From Cymbomonas tetramitiformis (Eukaryota; Chlorophyta; Pyramimonadophyceae; Pyramimonadales; Pyramimonadaceae), in the NCBI GenBank assembly GCA_001247695.2, contig LGRX02035154.1, forward strand, positions 1-64,000: 64,000 nt of DNA, given 5' to 3'. The notes beneath the pieces are model-generated. The model saw only the letters and a program-made list of their open reading frames with translations. It did no database searches and was not told where the DNA came from. A program made the translations under genes and the position numbers. Position 1 is the stretch's first letter. Each line of letters opens with the position of its first letter. Of the stretch, positions 45,496 to 55,617 are shown in pieces.

Positions 45496-46102
45496 GGCTG
45501 CCGTCCGCCGCTTCCCCACTGTCGCACGCCATCAGCGTCACTGATCCCGGCCCGCTCCCGCCCCCCGCTCCGCCACCGTCTGTAGCGCCCTTGCGGCGCA
45601 GTGTCCTCACCGCCCCGCCCAAGCGTGTAAGGATGCGTGCTGCCACTGTAGGAAGTGGATTTCCTTGGCCAGAAGGAAGACATTTTGGACATTCCGGTTG
45701 ACCCGCGCACATGTCATGGCACGTGGTTTGACACGTTGCACAGGTTTTGCTCTCGATCGCGCCAAACCGCAAGTGCTCCTTACACCAAATGCAACACTCG
45801 CTGGGGAGGATAATCTCTGCTCCACCATCGCTGGTTCCCATCGTCGTCACCGCCCCGCCCAGGCCGTCATCTGCCGCTTCCCCACTGTCGCACACCATCG
45901 GCGTCACTGATCCCTGCCCGCTCCTGCCTCCCGCTCCGCCGCCGTCTCTAGCGCCCTTGCGGCGCAGTGTCCTCACCGCCCCGCCCAGGCTGCCGTCCGC
46001 CGCTTCCCCACTGTCGCACGCCATCAGCGTCACTGATCCCGGCCCGCTCCCGCCCCCCGCTCCGTCACCGTCTGTAGCGCCCTTGCGGCGTAGTGTCCTC
46101 AC
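45496..46102 (-). CDS. zinc-finger protein with 42-residue repeats, MITE-interrupted
   Basis: The minus-strand frame contains a Cys/His cluster, ECCIWCKEHLRFGAIESKTC then CQTTCHDMCAGQPECPKC (about 45830-45690), flanked on both sides by Gly-rich 42-residue repeats. Spacing is PHD/RING-like. The frame runs into the 290-bp MITE at 45495; beyond it, at 45205-44965, the repeats continue, then the Cys-rich ORF at 44943. The three pieces are probably one gene interrupted by the MITE. Start unresolved; no function assigned. Confidence 0.4.
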
Positions 46103-46780
46103 CGCCCCGCCGGACGTGTAAGGATGGGTGTTGCCATTGTAGGAAGTGGATCCTCCTCCTCCCCATCCTCACCCTCCTCTCCTCCTCCCCATCCTCCTCC
46201 TCCCCATCCTCACCCTCCTCCTCCTCCCCTCCTCCCAATCCTCACCTCCTCCTCCTCCCCATCCTCACCCTCCTCCTCCTCCTCCTCCTCAGTGAACCAT
46301 GCCTGTGGTGCAAACTTACGCATACGGATCCCTGATGCAGCGATTTTGTCTCGGTACCCCTTGAGAACTGCACCAAGGAAGTCCGACTTCTGCTTTGTGG
46401 CAACCGCTCCTTGCTCTGACTGATACTGTAGGTGCGCACACGTACTATTCATGTTCAGCGCATACAAAACTGCTTTGGTGGGGTGCCTGCGGTATCCTCT
46501 TCTTCCCTTACTATCACGCATGCGTCGCACTCGATGTCGGCGGTGGGACAATGCGCGGAGTCATGCCAATACCCCGGAGGGCAACGGACACACTCAGGCA
46601 CGAACGCTTTGGAGACGACGTGGAAAGAAACGGAGTGCATGCCGAAATGCTTCTCGTCGCGGCGTCCGCGGCCTTGCTTGTGGCCAAGTCCCGCCCTTGG
46701 GGAGGGGCGAAGCGGTAAAGCGGTGTTTCCAACTTCGCCCTCGGCCGTGAAATTTCCCATCTTCCCGACGGTTCTGGCGG
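46103..46780. other. TCC microsatellite and spacer
   Basis: A (TCC)n-type tract with CCCATCCTCA interruptions lies at 46147-46292. The rest up to 46780 has open frames on the minus strand that may continue the copia-like gag, but no motif could be confirmed. Confidence 0.5.
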
Positions 46781-47404
46781 TCACGCCAGGAGGAGCGAGG
46801 GTGGAAAATGCACACCTGGCTTGCCCGAAGGCTTGCCCGTAGACGGAACCGGCCACCTCGTCGTCGGCTCGTCGTTCGCACTTTCGTCGGATAGCGTGGC
46901 AAGCACCATGTTGGCGGCGTCGAGGTGGAATTGAAATTCTTTAATCAAGGCATTCACGTCAACGTCGGACGGTAGGCCAGAGTACAGGACGTTCGACTTG
47001 TCCACGAAGGGCACGTGCTTGCGCTTGCCGGCGCTCGCATCCCAAATCTCAAGAATATGGGCGTAGATGTCCTCGAGCTCGACATTGGCCAACTCAACGT
47101 CGAGACGAAGCGGGGTAAGCACCTTGTCGTAGAACTCCGTGTCGAGGGAAGCTAGTAGTTGCTTCTTGGCCACCATGCCGTCGAGAGGCCCAGAAGCGAT
47201 GTTGCTAATAGCAGTCAGGCATGCGTCGAAATCTTGGTTAAGGGGGTCGGGGTCCTTCTTGTCGTCGAAAGAAATAGAGCAAAGCTCCTCGTAATGCCCA
47301 AGAGGCCGAACCACGCGAGGGATCAACCTCTTGGTGACCTCGAGAATAGCACGCTTGCCATCTCGAGGTGAAGCCCGTCCCGAGGCTTCCATACATTCGC
47401 GCAC
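46781..47404 (-). pseudogene. copia-type gag fragment
   Basis: A 207-residue minus-strand frame with the helical pattern of the gag-polypeptide (UBN2) family of Ty1/copia elements: DFDACLTAISNIASGPLDGM, KKQLLASLDTEFYDKVLTPL, then VELEDIYAHILEIWDA and a basic KRKH. A Pro/Lys-rich tail follows before the stop. No zinc knuckle, protease or RT is seen downstream. The 8.1-kb transposon begins 64 bp upstream of its ATG, and the sequence past the far end of that transposon (55618 on) looks like the U5 end of a copia LTR, so the transposon seems to have landed in the element's 5' region. Confidence 0.55.
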
Positions 47405-47642
47405 ATGTGCCGCGACGCCACCCCGACGTTATGGCATGGCAGACGCGGTGTTCAGAATTGAGAATACCAGGGTTCGGCGTTCGTTTAATTCGCCGTAATA
47501 AACGACTAATAAACGAACGTTTAGTAAGCGGGTGCTTACTAAGCAACCCCCTTGGGTTTTGTAATAAACGGTTAGTAAGCGAATTAACGAAAATGCTTGA
47601 TAAGCGGGACTTAAATTTTGATTTTCCACCCGTTTTTCAAGT

Positions 47643-50629
47643 ATGAATCATGTGCACGCAAAGACCGCTTCGAGGGGGGGGCTTAAATACGGAGTGTGCG
47701 AAACTTGCGGAGCCCACGCAGGTGAGATGAGGTGTCGCGAATGCGGAATCACCTATATGTTATATGTATGCCAAGTTCCAGCCGGAAAGACCATGTGAAT
47801 CGAAAGTTATTCACGGTAGCAGAAAACTAATTTGCATCCATTTCGGTTGCAGGACTTACTTTTACCTCCTTCATTGAATGATGTGTTCAATTTCTCATGT
47901 CGCTGTAAGAGGTTATGTTCGTCGAATATTTCTAAACAAGAGGTGAAGGATCTTCGCTCTGAATTCTGGACCTTGAACGCGGCATCTCCCAAAGAGAAAA
48001 GTCTTCAAGGAATGCAGAGACAATGGATCATATCTACCCTTAAAAAGTCGTCCGACTTTTCAGATCAAGATGCACCAGTTCTCAAATTTGCCATTGGTTC
48101 TCAGCGTGTGTGTCGCAAGTTTTATGAGAAATGTTTGTCGATATCTCATGGACGGCTGACGAAGCTAATAAAGGATTTATTTGCCGGAAGAAAACATAAC
48201 AGGTAAACCAATTTACAGTTTTCCTATAGGCTCCCATTCTTTGCATCAGATTCATTATAATAATATACATTTTCCCCTTTTCAGGCTGCACGGAAACAGC
48301 AAACAAGTGCAAGTACAGGGCTTGTCATATATTCCAAAAAACTCTCTAAAGGTTTCAGCAGTGAAAACCTTTCAGCAGAAGATTGCCAAAGAGCAAGGTC
48401 AACATCAACCGGACAAGAAAGAAACACATCTGCCTCAAGGAATGACAAAGCTTGACGTCTACGAAAAGTTTATCGAAGAGATTCCAGCCTTTGGTTCTGA
48501 GAGATTCAAGGTCAGCGAGCCATACTGGTATACGATCTGGAGAAAACACTTCAAGTAGCTTAAGTGTCCGAAGATTTGCAAGTTCTCGGAGTGCAAGATC
48601 TGCTCGACCGCAAAGCTTCACAAGCAAGTCGCTCCGGCCGAAATGAGAGGTATGTTAGAAAGAAAACCCAATCTTGTTCGTAAGAGGTATGTTCAGAAAG
48701 AAAACACGTGACCACTTACCTGAATGTGTTTGCGTTGCAGTACGAATCGAAAATCTTTTGCAAGCTCATCGACTGGATGCAAGGGCTGAACGGGAGAAGT
48801 ACTACAAACACATTCAGAAATCCAGCGCAGCAAAAGGCAACGCGAAGTGGTGGAAATATACTACCATGATCATCGATGGCATGACACAACGTACCACACA
48901 ATTGCCTCACTTTCGTCGAATGCCCTCTTGGGTCAAAGACAATAAGGCATTGATAGATACCCACTGCATGGGGATCCTAATCGAAGGCATCGGTCGTTTT
49001 ATGGAATTCAATTTCAGTCATAACTACTCTGACAACTCGAACTATCTTGCGAACGTCATACAGCGGGCAGTAGCACGAGTTCATGAGCATCGACGATCGG
49101 GTGGGCATCCGTTACCGGAAGTATTGTATCTACAATTGGACAATGTAAGCAGCAATAAGAGCCACTTCTTGATTGCTTATTGTGCCATGCTGGTCAAACG
49201 TGGGGTATTCCGCAAGGTGAAGATCAACTATCTGATCGTGGGACATACACACGAAAATATCGATCAGATGTTTTCAAGGTTTTCTGTGGCTTTGAGGAGG
49301 CTGAACGTTTGGGACATCGAGCATTTGATGGAGGTGGCTAGGAACTGCTTTAAGGATGGAGTAGTTCCGGAATGTCAACTGATCGATGAGGTGCACGATG
49401 TCAAGGGCTGGATGCATGGATGCTATAACGAAGTGCGCGATGTCAGCTTCCAACATGCATTCAAGATTTTTTCTGGCCCCACCGGCGACGTGTTAGTGCA
49501 GGCGAAACGTTATTCATTCGATCCAGTCTGGCTTCCAAAGGAAGGTGGGGTGAAGGTATTTAAGAGCAGCCTGCCCGAGGGCTCACCATGCTTTGTCGAG
49601 CCTAAATCCATTAACGAATTGAGCGCACGGAAACAAGCGAAGCAGCTTGCGACTTCCAGGAAGTCTACGAGCAATCCATTGAAAGAGATCGAGGATCTTG
49701 TCATTCAATGCCAGAGGAATCTTTGCTTATGCATTCGAGGTAAGCACTGCACTGCTAGCGATTACGATTTGATTTGTCATATTTCAAATGTAAGTGGCCT
49801 TCTTAGTTTCTCGGGTTATGTTTTGCAGATGTCGCAACCACCGAGGAGGCGGAGCGGCTTCAATTTCTAGCCAAGCGCGCAAATACTTTTCTTGAAGGGT
49901 ATGTTCAAATGCAACGTGACATTGCGGCAGGAACGTTCGAACTGAAAGAGAAGACAACGTGGGTGCTGCACGAGGCTCCCTTTGAGGTTACTGGACCCAT
50001 GATGCCTGTTCCTTCGGGTGCTTTGAGCGCGAACGGGCGAGATGCGGAAGTACTGATTGTCGATGAGCCAATGGCTGATACGAATGATATTGAACGTGGA
50101 TACACGGATGCGCAACTGGCTGATTACGTGCAGGGCCTTCGGGACTCCGTAGCGGTTCACGTGCGCCCAGTACCTCGTCCTATCTACATCGGGGCACAAA
50201 AAAATACCATTGGAAGACGAGCTCGAGATCATCTTGCGCAATACATTCTGGGAGAAACTGACGACCCGGACTACGATGTGAGCTACAGCAAGATGAAGAA
50301 AGGTAGCATGGCTGTGTTGATTGCTCCCGAATCCGAGAAGACTGCCCGGACGGAATACCCGTTTCGTATCGCTCTGGGAAGGAGCCGAGGATGGTCGAGA
50401 TATCTGTACCTTTGTGAAGTACAAGAGCAGCTGCTAAATGAGAAAGGTGAGAAATGTTTATTGATGTGATTGCGCGCGCAACCTGCTTTTAACATCACAA
50501 CGTTTTATGTCAATCTAATATCTCTTTTATCTTCTTTCTGGTGCAGGAGAAAAATGTTTGCGGTGGTTGACTTGTGGTACATTTAAGCTCACGAGCGCCT
50601 CCGCTGTCGCCGGCATCGTCTTCAGATGA
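47643..50629 (+). CDS. DUF7869-type transposon protein, six exons, one in-frame TAG
   Basis: Exons 47643-47765, 47853-48202, 48285-48649, 48741-49739, 49829-50446 and 50547-50629 join with GT-AG borders and matching phases to 846 codons including the stop. The N terminus has a small Cys cluster (CETCGAHAGEMRCREC). Exon 3 ends in CPKICKFSECKICSTAKLHK, another likely zinc site. Exon 4 carries LYLQLDNVSSNKSHF, then VGHTHENIDQMFSRFSVALR, the signature of DUF7869, thought to be an RNase-H-like transposase core. One TAG at 48556-48558 (codon 249) breaks an otherwise coherent reading. It is the only large gene in the 8.1-kb element and the best candidate for its transposase. The last exon is the least certain: a neighbouring frame (50574-50807) gives a Ser/Pro-rich acidic tail. 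Confidence 0.7.
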
Positions 50630-51354
50630 CGAGGCCCCACCGTCGGGCAGCACTTGGCAGCACCCCGGTGCGGTGCAGCCTCCTGTGATCGAGGATTCAA
50701 CAATTTCTTCTACGAATGATTCACCACCGGCCCCGGAGGCCGGCAACTACTTCACCCTCACGCTGCTCCGAGCCGGACCGCCAGCTCCGAAGACCTCTAG
50801 TGGCTGAGATTTGATCACACCGTGCCTGCCTAGAGATTGGCTATAGTGTAGCTTCCTAGATGTGCAGAAGAGCTCTCTGAATTTGAGCTGTGTTTAGGGT
50901 TTTGGCACCTAACAGCAGTATCTGACAATCTTTGCTGTGAACTGGGACCGCCCTGACCAAGAGTACAGGCCCCCAGTTGTGCTACAGTTTCCTCCTGAAG
51001 TTGAGTAGGGAGTTTGTTGCTTCGTTTCACTACTAGCTCCGGTCACCACCCTAGGTGGTGTGCTGGATTTGACACTGTGACACTCAAAACTGTCACATGT
51101 CACTTCCTATGGTAGGCTGGGTGACCGTCACGAGTAGACGGGAAACACCCGTTAGGTATTTATGTATGCCTCTCTTTTATCTATCACACTTTTACCGTTC
51201 TGATTCCGTAACCCTTAACCCTTAAGCCGGTGGTTAGAATTCGAGGGTTTTCTATATGTGTTGTGAGAATGGATTTTTGCGATGTATGCTTAGTCACTAA
51301 ATGCCCGTTTGCTTTACCAATTATTGTATACCTATATTACCAACTATTTGCGAC
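50630..51354. other. 3' flank of the DUF7869 gene
   Basis: Includes the alternative Ser/Pro-rich frame to 50807 and a short palindrome CACCCTAGGTGGTG. No other gene seen. Confidence 0.4.
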
Positions 51355-52194
51355 CTAGGTTGGCGAAAACGTCCCCGCCCTCCCGATTAATCGCGCGATT
51401 AATCGTATTTGGGCCTCTCCCGATTAATCTTTGCCGATTAATTGGCTTAATAGTGTTGGAGATGCTTAATAGTGTAAAACCGATGCGGGCTTACAAAAAA
51501 TGTCGAAACTTTTGATGTTTCGTACCTATGTTAAGTTGACGTTTGAATATTCGTACCTATTCACACGTTCGCGGTATGCTTCCTCAGTCTCGTCAATCTC
51601 ACGGGAGTACGCACCAGGACATATCTCAACACCACCACCTTTCTTCTGCGCACAGTGGTGCAGAATCCGTTGACTCTGTGTGACTATGATCCGCTTGCAA
51701 CTTAAACACTTGCAGCGCTCACTGGGTGATCCTATATGACCGGCTAGGTAGAATTCGAGGGGAGTGGCTGTATGGCTCCCTTTAATAACGCGGACGAGCC
51801 ACCATATCCACGCGGTGGGATTCGCCTGCTTGTCAGCTGTAGGAGCGGCTGCGGGAGGCATAGTTAAGAGGTTTAGGTTATTGGAAACTATAGCGGTACT
51901 GCAGACTCATGAGAGCTGTTCCGTGTTCCCGTGTTCGCCTTGTTGCCTACAAGTATCTGCTATCCGCCTATCTCTCGTCGCGTGTTCCGTCTGACACGTC
52001 CTCCAAACAGTTTGATCCTCCAAGGCAAAGCCAAGTTAAGTATGGGACATCAACGCCCTAAGTATGGGACGGCATGCCTTAAGTATGTAACGTGGTCCTT
52101 AAGTATGTAACGCGAGACCCCCCCGATTAATCGCGCGATTAAACGTATTTGGCACCCTCCCGATTAATCGTTGGCGACGTTTTCGCCAACACAG
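51355..52194. mobile_element. 840-bp hAT-like element nested in the 8.1-kb transposon
   Basis: The TIRs start CTAGGTTGGCGAAAACGTC at 51355 and the right end reads CTGTGTTGGCGAAAACGTC in complement. An 8-bp duplication TTTGCGAC lies at 51347-51354 and 52195-52202. Subterminal repeats of CGATTAATCGCGCGATTAA occur near both ends, one a 22-bp perfect palindrome at 51383. It carries a BED-like zinc-finger ORF on the minus strand. Confidence 0.88.
51526..51861 (-). pseudogene. BED-type zinc-finger fragment of a hAT transposase
   Basis: An ORF of 111 residues with CKCLSCKRIIVTQSQRILHH followed by C, i.e. CxxC then HxxxxC/H spacing as in BED fingers, which bind the ends of hAT elements. It starts near MPPAAAPTADKQ, and WIWWLVRVI precedes the finger. 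The RNase-H core and dimerisation domain of a full hAT transposase are missing, so this is a remnant in an internally deleted element. Confidence 0.5.
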
Positions 52195-52932
52195 TTTGCG
52201 ACACTACATGTCGATATATGTCGAATATATCCACTCTTATATGCGCACATGGTTAGAATGTTTTCGATTTTACAGGCACGCGATTTAATTTCATCGTCCT
52301 TGTTGATGACATCTGCTCGACATATTTTTGCACAATTTTGGAACTAAATCATCGACCTTGATGATACGTTCCAAGGATGATTCACTTGCACGGATGTGCG
52401 TTCATCTGCCTATCGTTTTCTGTGGATTTATGCCAAAAAAAACACTAAAAATACATATATTTCACAATGTTTTCCATACTTAAGGAATATTTTCCATACT
52501 TAACGGACACGTGTGGTGATTTTTGCGATACTATGGATCATATTCCATGATGATAGCCACCAATCACTTACATAATGATCGGGACATGGCCCATGATGCA
52601 ACGCGTGCTTGTAGATGAGCCGTAGGTAAGTATAACGTTGCAGTTTAGGCGCGTTTTGTATGGTTTGCAAGATAAAATTACGCAAAAAACGTACAAATGT
52701 GCAACTGATTCGCGACAAATATGCGGGGTAGGCAATTTAATTTAGATTATTTCTCTCTGAATTTAGATTAACCCATTTTGCATGTTGATTTTAGATTAAG
52801 TTTTTTTTGATGTCATCCGGCTATTACCGGTGCGGTGCATGCATCCATGACGCTGTATTGTACCTGTTGAGCTATCGCCATGCCATGCGAAATATTACAC
52901 TGAAGAGTTGTCTTGCCGTGATGTCCATATGT
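52195..52932. other. no gene seen
   Basis: AT-rich stretch of the 8.1-kb element between the nested hAT-like element and the hairpin region. Confidence 0.4.
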
Positions 52933-53027
52933 CCGAATGGAACCAAAAACCGTCCGATTTTAATCGAACGGTTTTTGGTTCCATTCGGAAAGATTCACGG
53001 CCGTGAATCTAAAAGTCACGGCCGTGA
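52933..53027. repeat. three consecutive palindromes
   Basis: A 21-bp stem (CCGAATGGAACCAAAAACCGT and complement, 14-nt loop) at 52933-52988 is followed by the perfect palindromes ATTCACGGCCGTGAAT (52993-53008) and TCACGGCCGTGA (53016-53027). No coding potential. Confidence 0.92.
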
Positions 53028-53115
53028 AGAACAACTCTTTCCGCATAATGACTTTTATTATTTGCCATCTTTGCCACAATAGACACTCACGGCGTGTTCT
53101 GCTTGAAAACAAGTA

Positions 53116-53320
53116 AGTAACTTGAAGCCTTGAGCTTCAAGTTACTGAAAGATATGTATCTTGGCAGTATTCGTGCCAAGTTTCGTGCTCTAGGACGCAC
53201 GGGAAGCCCTCGGCTGTTTGGCATCTTTGGGTTTGGGTGTCACGTTCGAACCCAAACCCAAAACATCTGCCTTAGAAATAAATTGCGCGTTTCGCGCACA
53301 AGTTACTTGAAGCCTTGAGC
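53116..53320. repeat. chain of eight hairpins, left arm
   Basis: Consecutive stem-loops: 53116-53146 (13-bp stem), 53149-53162 (6), 53160-53180 (7), 53184-53201 (5), 53205-53215 (4), 53226-53262 (13; TTTGGGTTTGGGT), 53284-53298 (6; TGCGCG/CGCGCA) and a GAAGC/GCTTC stem near 53311-53325. Spacers are only a few bases in most cases. The whole chain recurs inverted at about 54655-54861. Confidence 0.85.
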
Positions 53321-53325
53321 TTCTG

Positions 53326-54654
53326 ACGATATATATTATGCATACGTGCCCCGCACAAGTACGCTACGCTTACATATGCACACAACGGTGTACGTGCAAA
53401 TACCCGGTGCACAAATCATGCAAGGTATGCAACCGCAATTGCCCAAGCAGCATATACTTTGGCATCGCTTCTGGGTCAGATCTGACCCAGATACCGGCTT
53501 AAGGGTTAACTCAGGGTTTTTCTCACTAGTTAGATATATATTACCGCCGAACTATATATCTGCCAAGTGCTTCAAGAGGGGAGGAAGGGTTGGGTGCACT
53601 AATATATAATAACTATGGAAACGAACAGCAAACGATCAGTTATATATATATAAGACCGAGAATCGTGCGATTATAAATTGTTAAATCGTGGGATCATCGT
53701 TCGCAAAGGCGTCGACGGCTAGCGCAAAATCCGTAACGTATACCTCGGATACCTTGAATCGTCACTCTGACGCACGATACGTGTGGATCAATCAGTAATC
53801 CAGCGTCAATCTGTATCACGAAACGCAATTCATTGAACCTTGAATCGTCACTGTCTCTGCAATACGATACGCAATTCAAAGGGGGCTACATCCTAAGAGC
53901 TGTAAGGCTAATGCCTAAGGTGAGGGACTAAAGTGGACTCAGTTCCCCCCAATATCCTAAAAACACCATGAGGGACGCCTCAAATCGGTGTAAGAAGATT
54001 GGTACCAGCAAGAAGCAATAACAACAAAGACATCATAGACATATACAAAGGTATGCCCGTTGTGAGGTCACAACTCATTTAAGAGGGGAGATTTGTCAGG
54101 GTTATGACCGATGACATATGTATCATACATGTCATATGTGTCATACCTGTCAGGCATGTCATACCATGTCATGTCATGTCATGTCGAGTCATGTCATACA
54201 TTATAATGACGGACATTCGTCAGACAGTCGTCAGACAGTCGTCATACAATCGTCAGTATGGTCGACTATGACTGTACATGTCATCGAGAGGCCGTATGTC
54301 GCGGACTCGAGATGGCAAAGCAAGATCCATCTTGAAGAACCGGAATGGTTCGGAGAAGTATGCATCTTTGCTTCTAGCATGTTCTGAATAAGCATGCGCA
54401 GTATCATGTGGCAAACGCATTATTCGTTTAGCCGATACTGGTCGTTCAACCAATGTCTTGGGTTCACAACCCGATTGCGGTGCCAACTATGAGTTGGGGG
54501 ACATCTGGTATATGAGCTAGCGTTGTGCTAGAGTAGCATCTTCTGTCCGAAGTCTGCACTCATACCCGCACATATCTACACGCGTGTTGCTGTTCCTTAA
54601 CACCGTGTTATTTATCTTAAACATAAAGATATACTAAGGCTCGCCTGCGCAAGC
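53326..54654. other. interior between the hairpin-chain arms
   Basis: A perfect 20-bp palindrome CTGGGTCAGATCTGACCCAG lies at 53471-53490, and a run of ATGTCAT/GTCATAC short repeats at 54110-54260. A near-duplicate CCTTGAATCGTCACT motif occurs at 53752 and 53839. No gene recognised. Confidence 0.6.
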
Positions 54655-54861
54655 CTTAAGACTTCAAGTTACTTATGCGCGAAACGCGCAATTTATTTCT
54701 AAGGCAGATGTTTTGGGTTTGGGTTCGAACGTGACACCCAAACCCAAAGATGGCAAACAGCCGAGGGCTTCCCGTGCGTCCTAGAGCACGAAACTTGGCA
54801 CAAATACTACCAAGATACATATCTTTAAGTTAACCGAAGCTCAAGGCTTCAAGTTACTTGT
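54655..54861. repeat. chain of hairpins, inverted right arm
   Basis: Reverse complement of the 53116-53320 chain at about 90% identity, including the GGGTTTGGGTTCGA stem, the CGAGGGCTTCCCGTGCG segment and TGCGCGAAACGCGCA. The two arms bracket about 1.3 kb. A third partial copy (AAGGCAGATGTTTTGGGTTT) lies at 55151-55173. Confidence 0.85.
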
Positions 54862-55196
54862 GCGCGAAACGCGCAATTTGTACTGGAATATCCCGGTTCA
54901 AGATATCAGACAGTCAGTGAACCAATATAGATAAACTCCTATAAGAAATAAACCCTAAGCTAGATATACCCGGAACGGTCACGGAGTCGGAACGGTCTCG
55001 AGTCTAGCTACCTGTGACACTCGGTGTGTCACAGCACAGGCTTACGGAGCAGTCACGGTCCAGTGTTGGCTACCTAGGAATCTGCCATAGGGGCCTGCAC
55101 CGGGACTCCCGGTCAGGGCTGCCTATACAGATTTCAGCAATTTGTTTCTAAGGCAGATGTTTTGGGTTTGGGTTCGTCGAACGATTATATAGAAGA

Positions 55197-55259
55197 AGTA
55201 GGAATAGTTTTCAGAAGCACTAGAATACTTTTCATATGCTTCTGAAAACTATTCCTACT
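55197..55259. repeat. 23-bp-stem hairpin
   Basis: Perfect 23-bp arms at 55197-55219 and 55237-55259 (core AGGAATAGTTTTCAGAAGCA and complement) around a 17-nt loop. Confidence 0.93.
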
Positions 55260-55378
55260 GCCGCTAAATCTTAAACCCTTTGCCTTTCCCTTTGCCTTTG
55301 ACCTTCCGTTCGCAACTTTACCATGTGCACCTCGGAGCGGTGGCACCTCGTGGACATTTGCTGACATCGTGATGACAT

Positions 55379-55557
55379 GGTATCGCGAAACCACAGTTTC
55401 CAAACCGTGGTTTCGCGAAACCATGGTTTGGGGGAACGTGACACGCGATCAGCATATCCCCCGCCACCCAGGCGCCACCAAGCGGAATATTCGGGGGAAT
55501 ATCGCGAAAAGCGTGGTTTCGCGAAACCACGGTTTGTAACCATGGTTTCGCGATACC
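55379..55557. repeat. nested inverted repeats near the right end of the 8.1-kb element
   Basis: GGTATCGCGAAACCAC at 55379 pairs with GTGGTTTCGCGATACC at about 55541-55556. Between them GTGGTTTCGCGAAACCA(C/T)GG occurs twice more and can pair in several ways. The right TIR begins about 27 bp further on. Confidence 0.85.
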
Positions 55558-55617
55558 ACGGTTCAATAAGTACAAAGTAGCCACTAAACGAACGCCGAAC
55601 CCTGCGCTGGAGAATAC

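Larger units (their letters stand above)
44990..46110. repeat. 126-bp GC-rich repeat, coding-like, interrupted
   Basis: CCCGCTCC(C/T)GCC starts at 45001, 45127, 45551, 45917 and 46043. Neighbouring copies are 126 bp apart. The gap from 45127 to 45551 is 424 = 126 + 298, which equals one unit plus the 290-bp MITE and its 8-bp duplication. Read on the minus strand each unit gives a 42-residue Gly-rich repeat (GGAVRTLRRKGATDGGGAGG). Confidence 0.9.
47468..55609 (+). mobile_element. 8.1-kb DNA transposon: 20-bp TIR, 8-bp TSD, DUF7869-type gene
   Basis: The left end is CAGGGTTCGGCGTTCGTTTA at 47468. The exact complement lies at 55585-55604, followed by CGCTG, an extra five bases at the right tip. 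The 8-mer GAGAATAC flanks both sides (47460-47467 and 55610-55617). CAGGG ends and an 8-bp duplication are hAT-like, but the encoded protein has no recognisable hAT domain. Inside are a six-exon DUF7869-type gene (47643-50629), a younger 840-bp TIR insertion (51355-52194) and a right half full of hairpins (52.9-55.6 kb). The left subterminal region has its own stem-loop (TTAGTAAGC / GCTTACTAA near 47525). Confidence 0.75.

Noticed and set aside
22809..48558. Three in-frame TAG codons (22809, 31866, 48556) as a sign that TAG is read as an amino acid
   Set aside because: The broken frames are mobile or repeat-rich and also show indels, so decay explains them. Intact genes such as the kinase-like ORF, hydrolase and lipase contain no internal TAG.
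54118..54260. ATGTCAT-rich run as a protein-coding repeat
   Set aside because: Short imperfect microsatellite; the ORF over it is His/Met/Cys-rich only because of the repeat.
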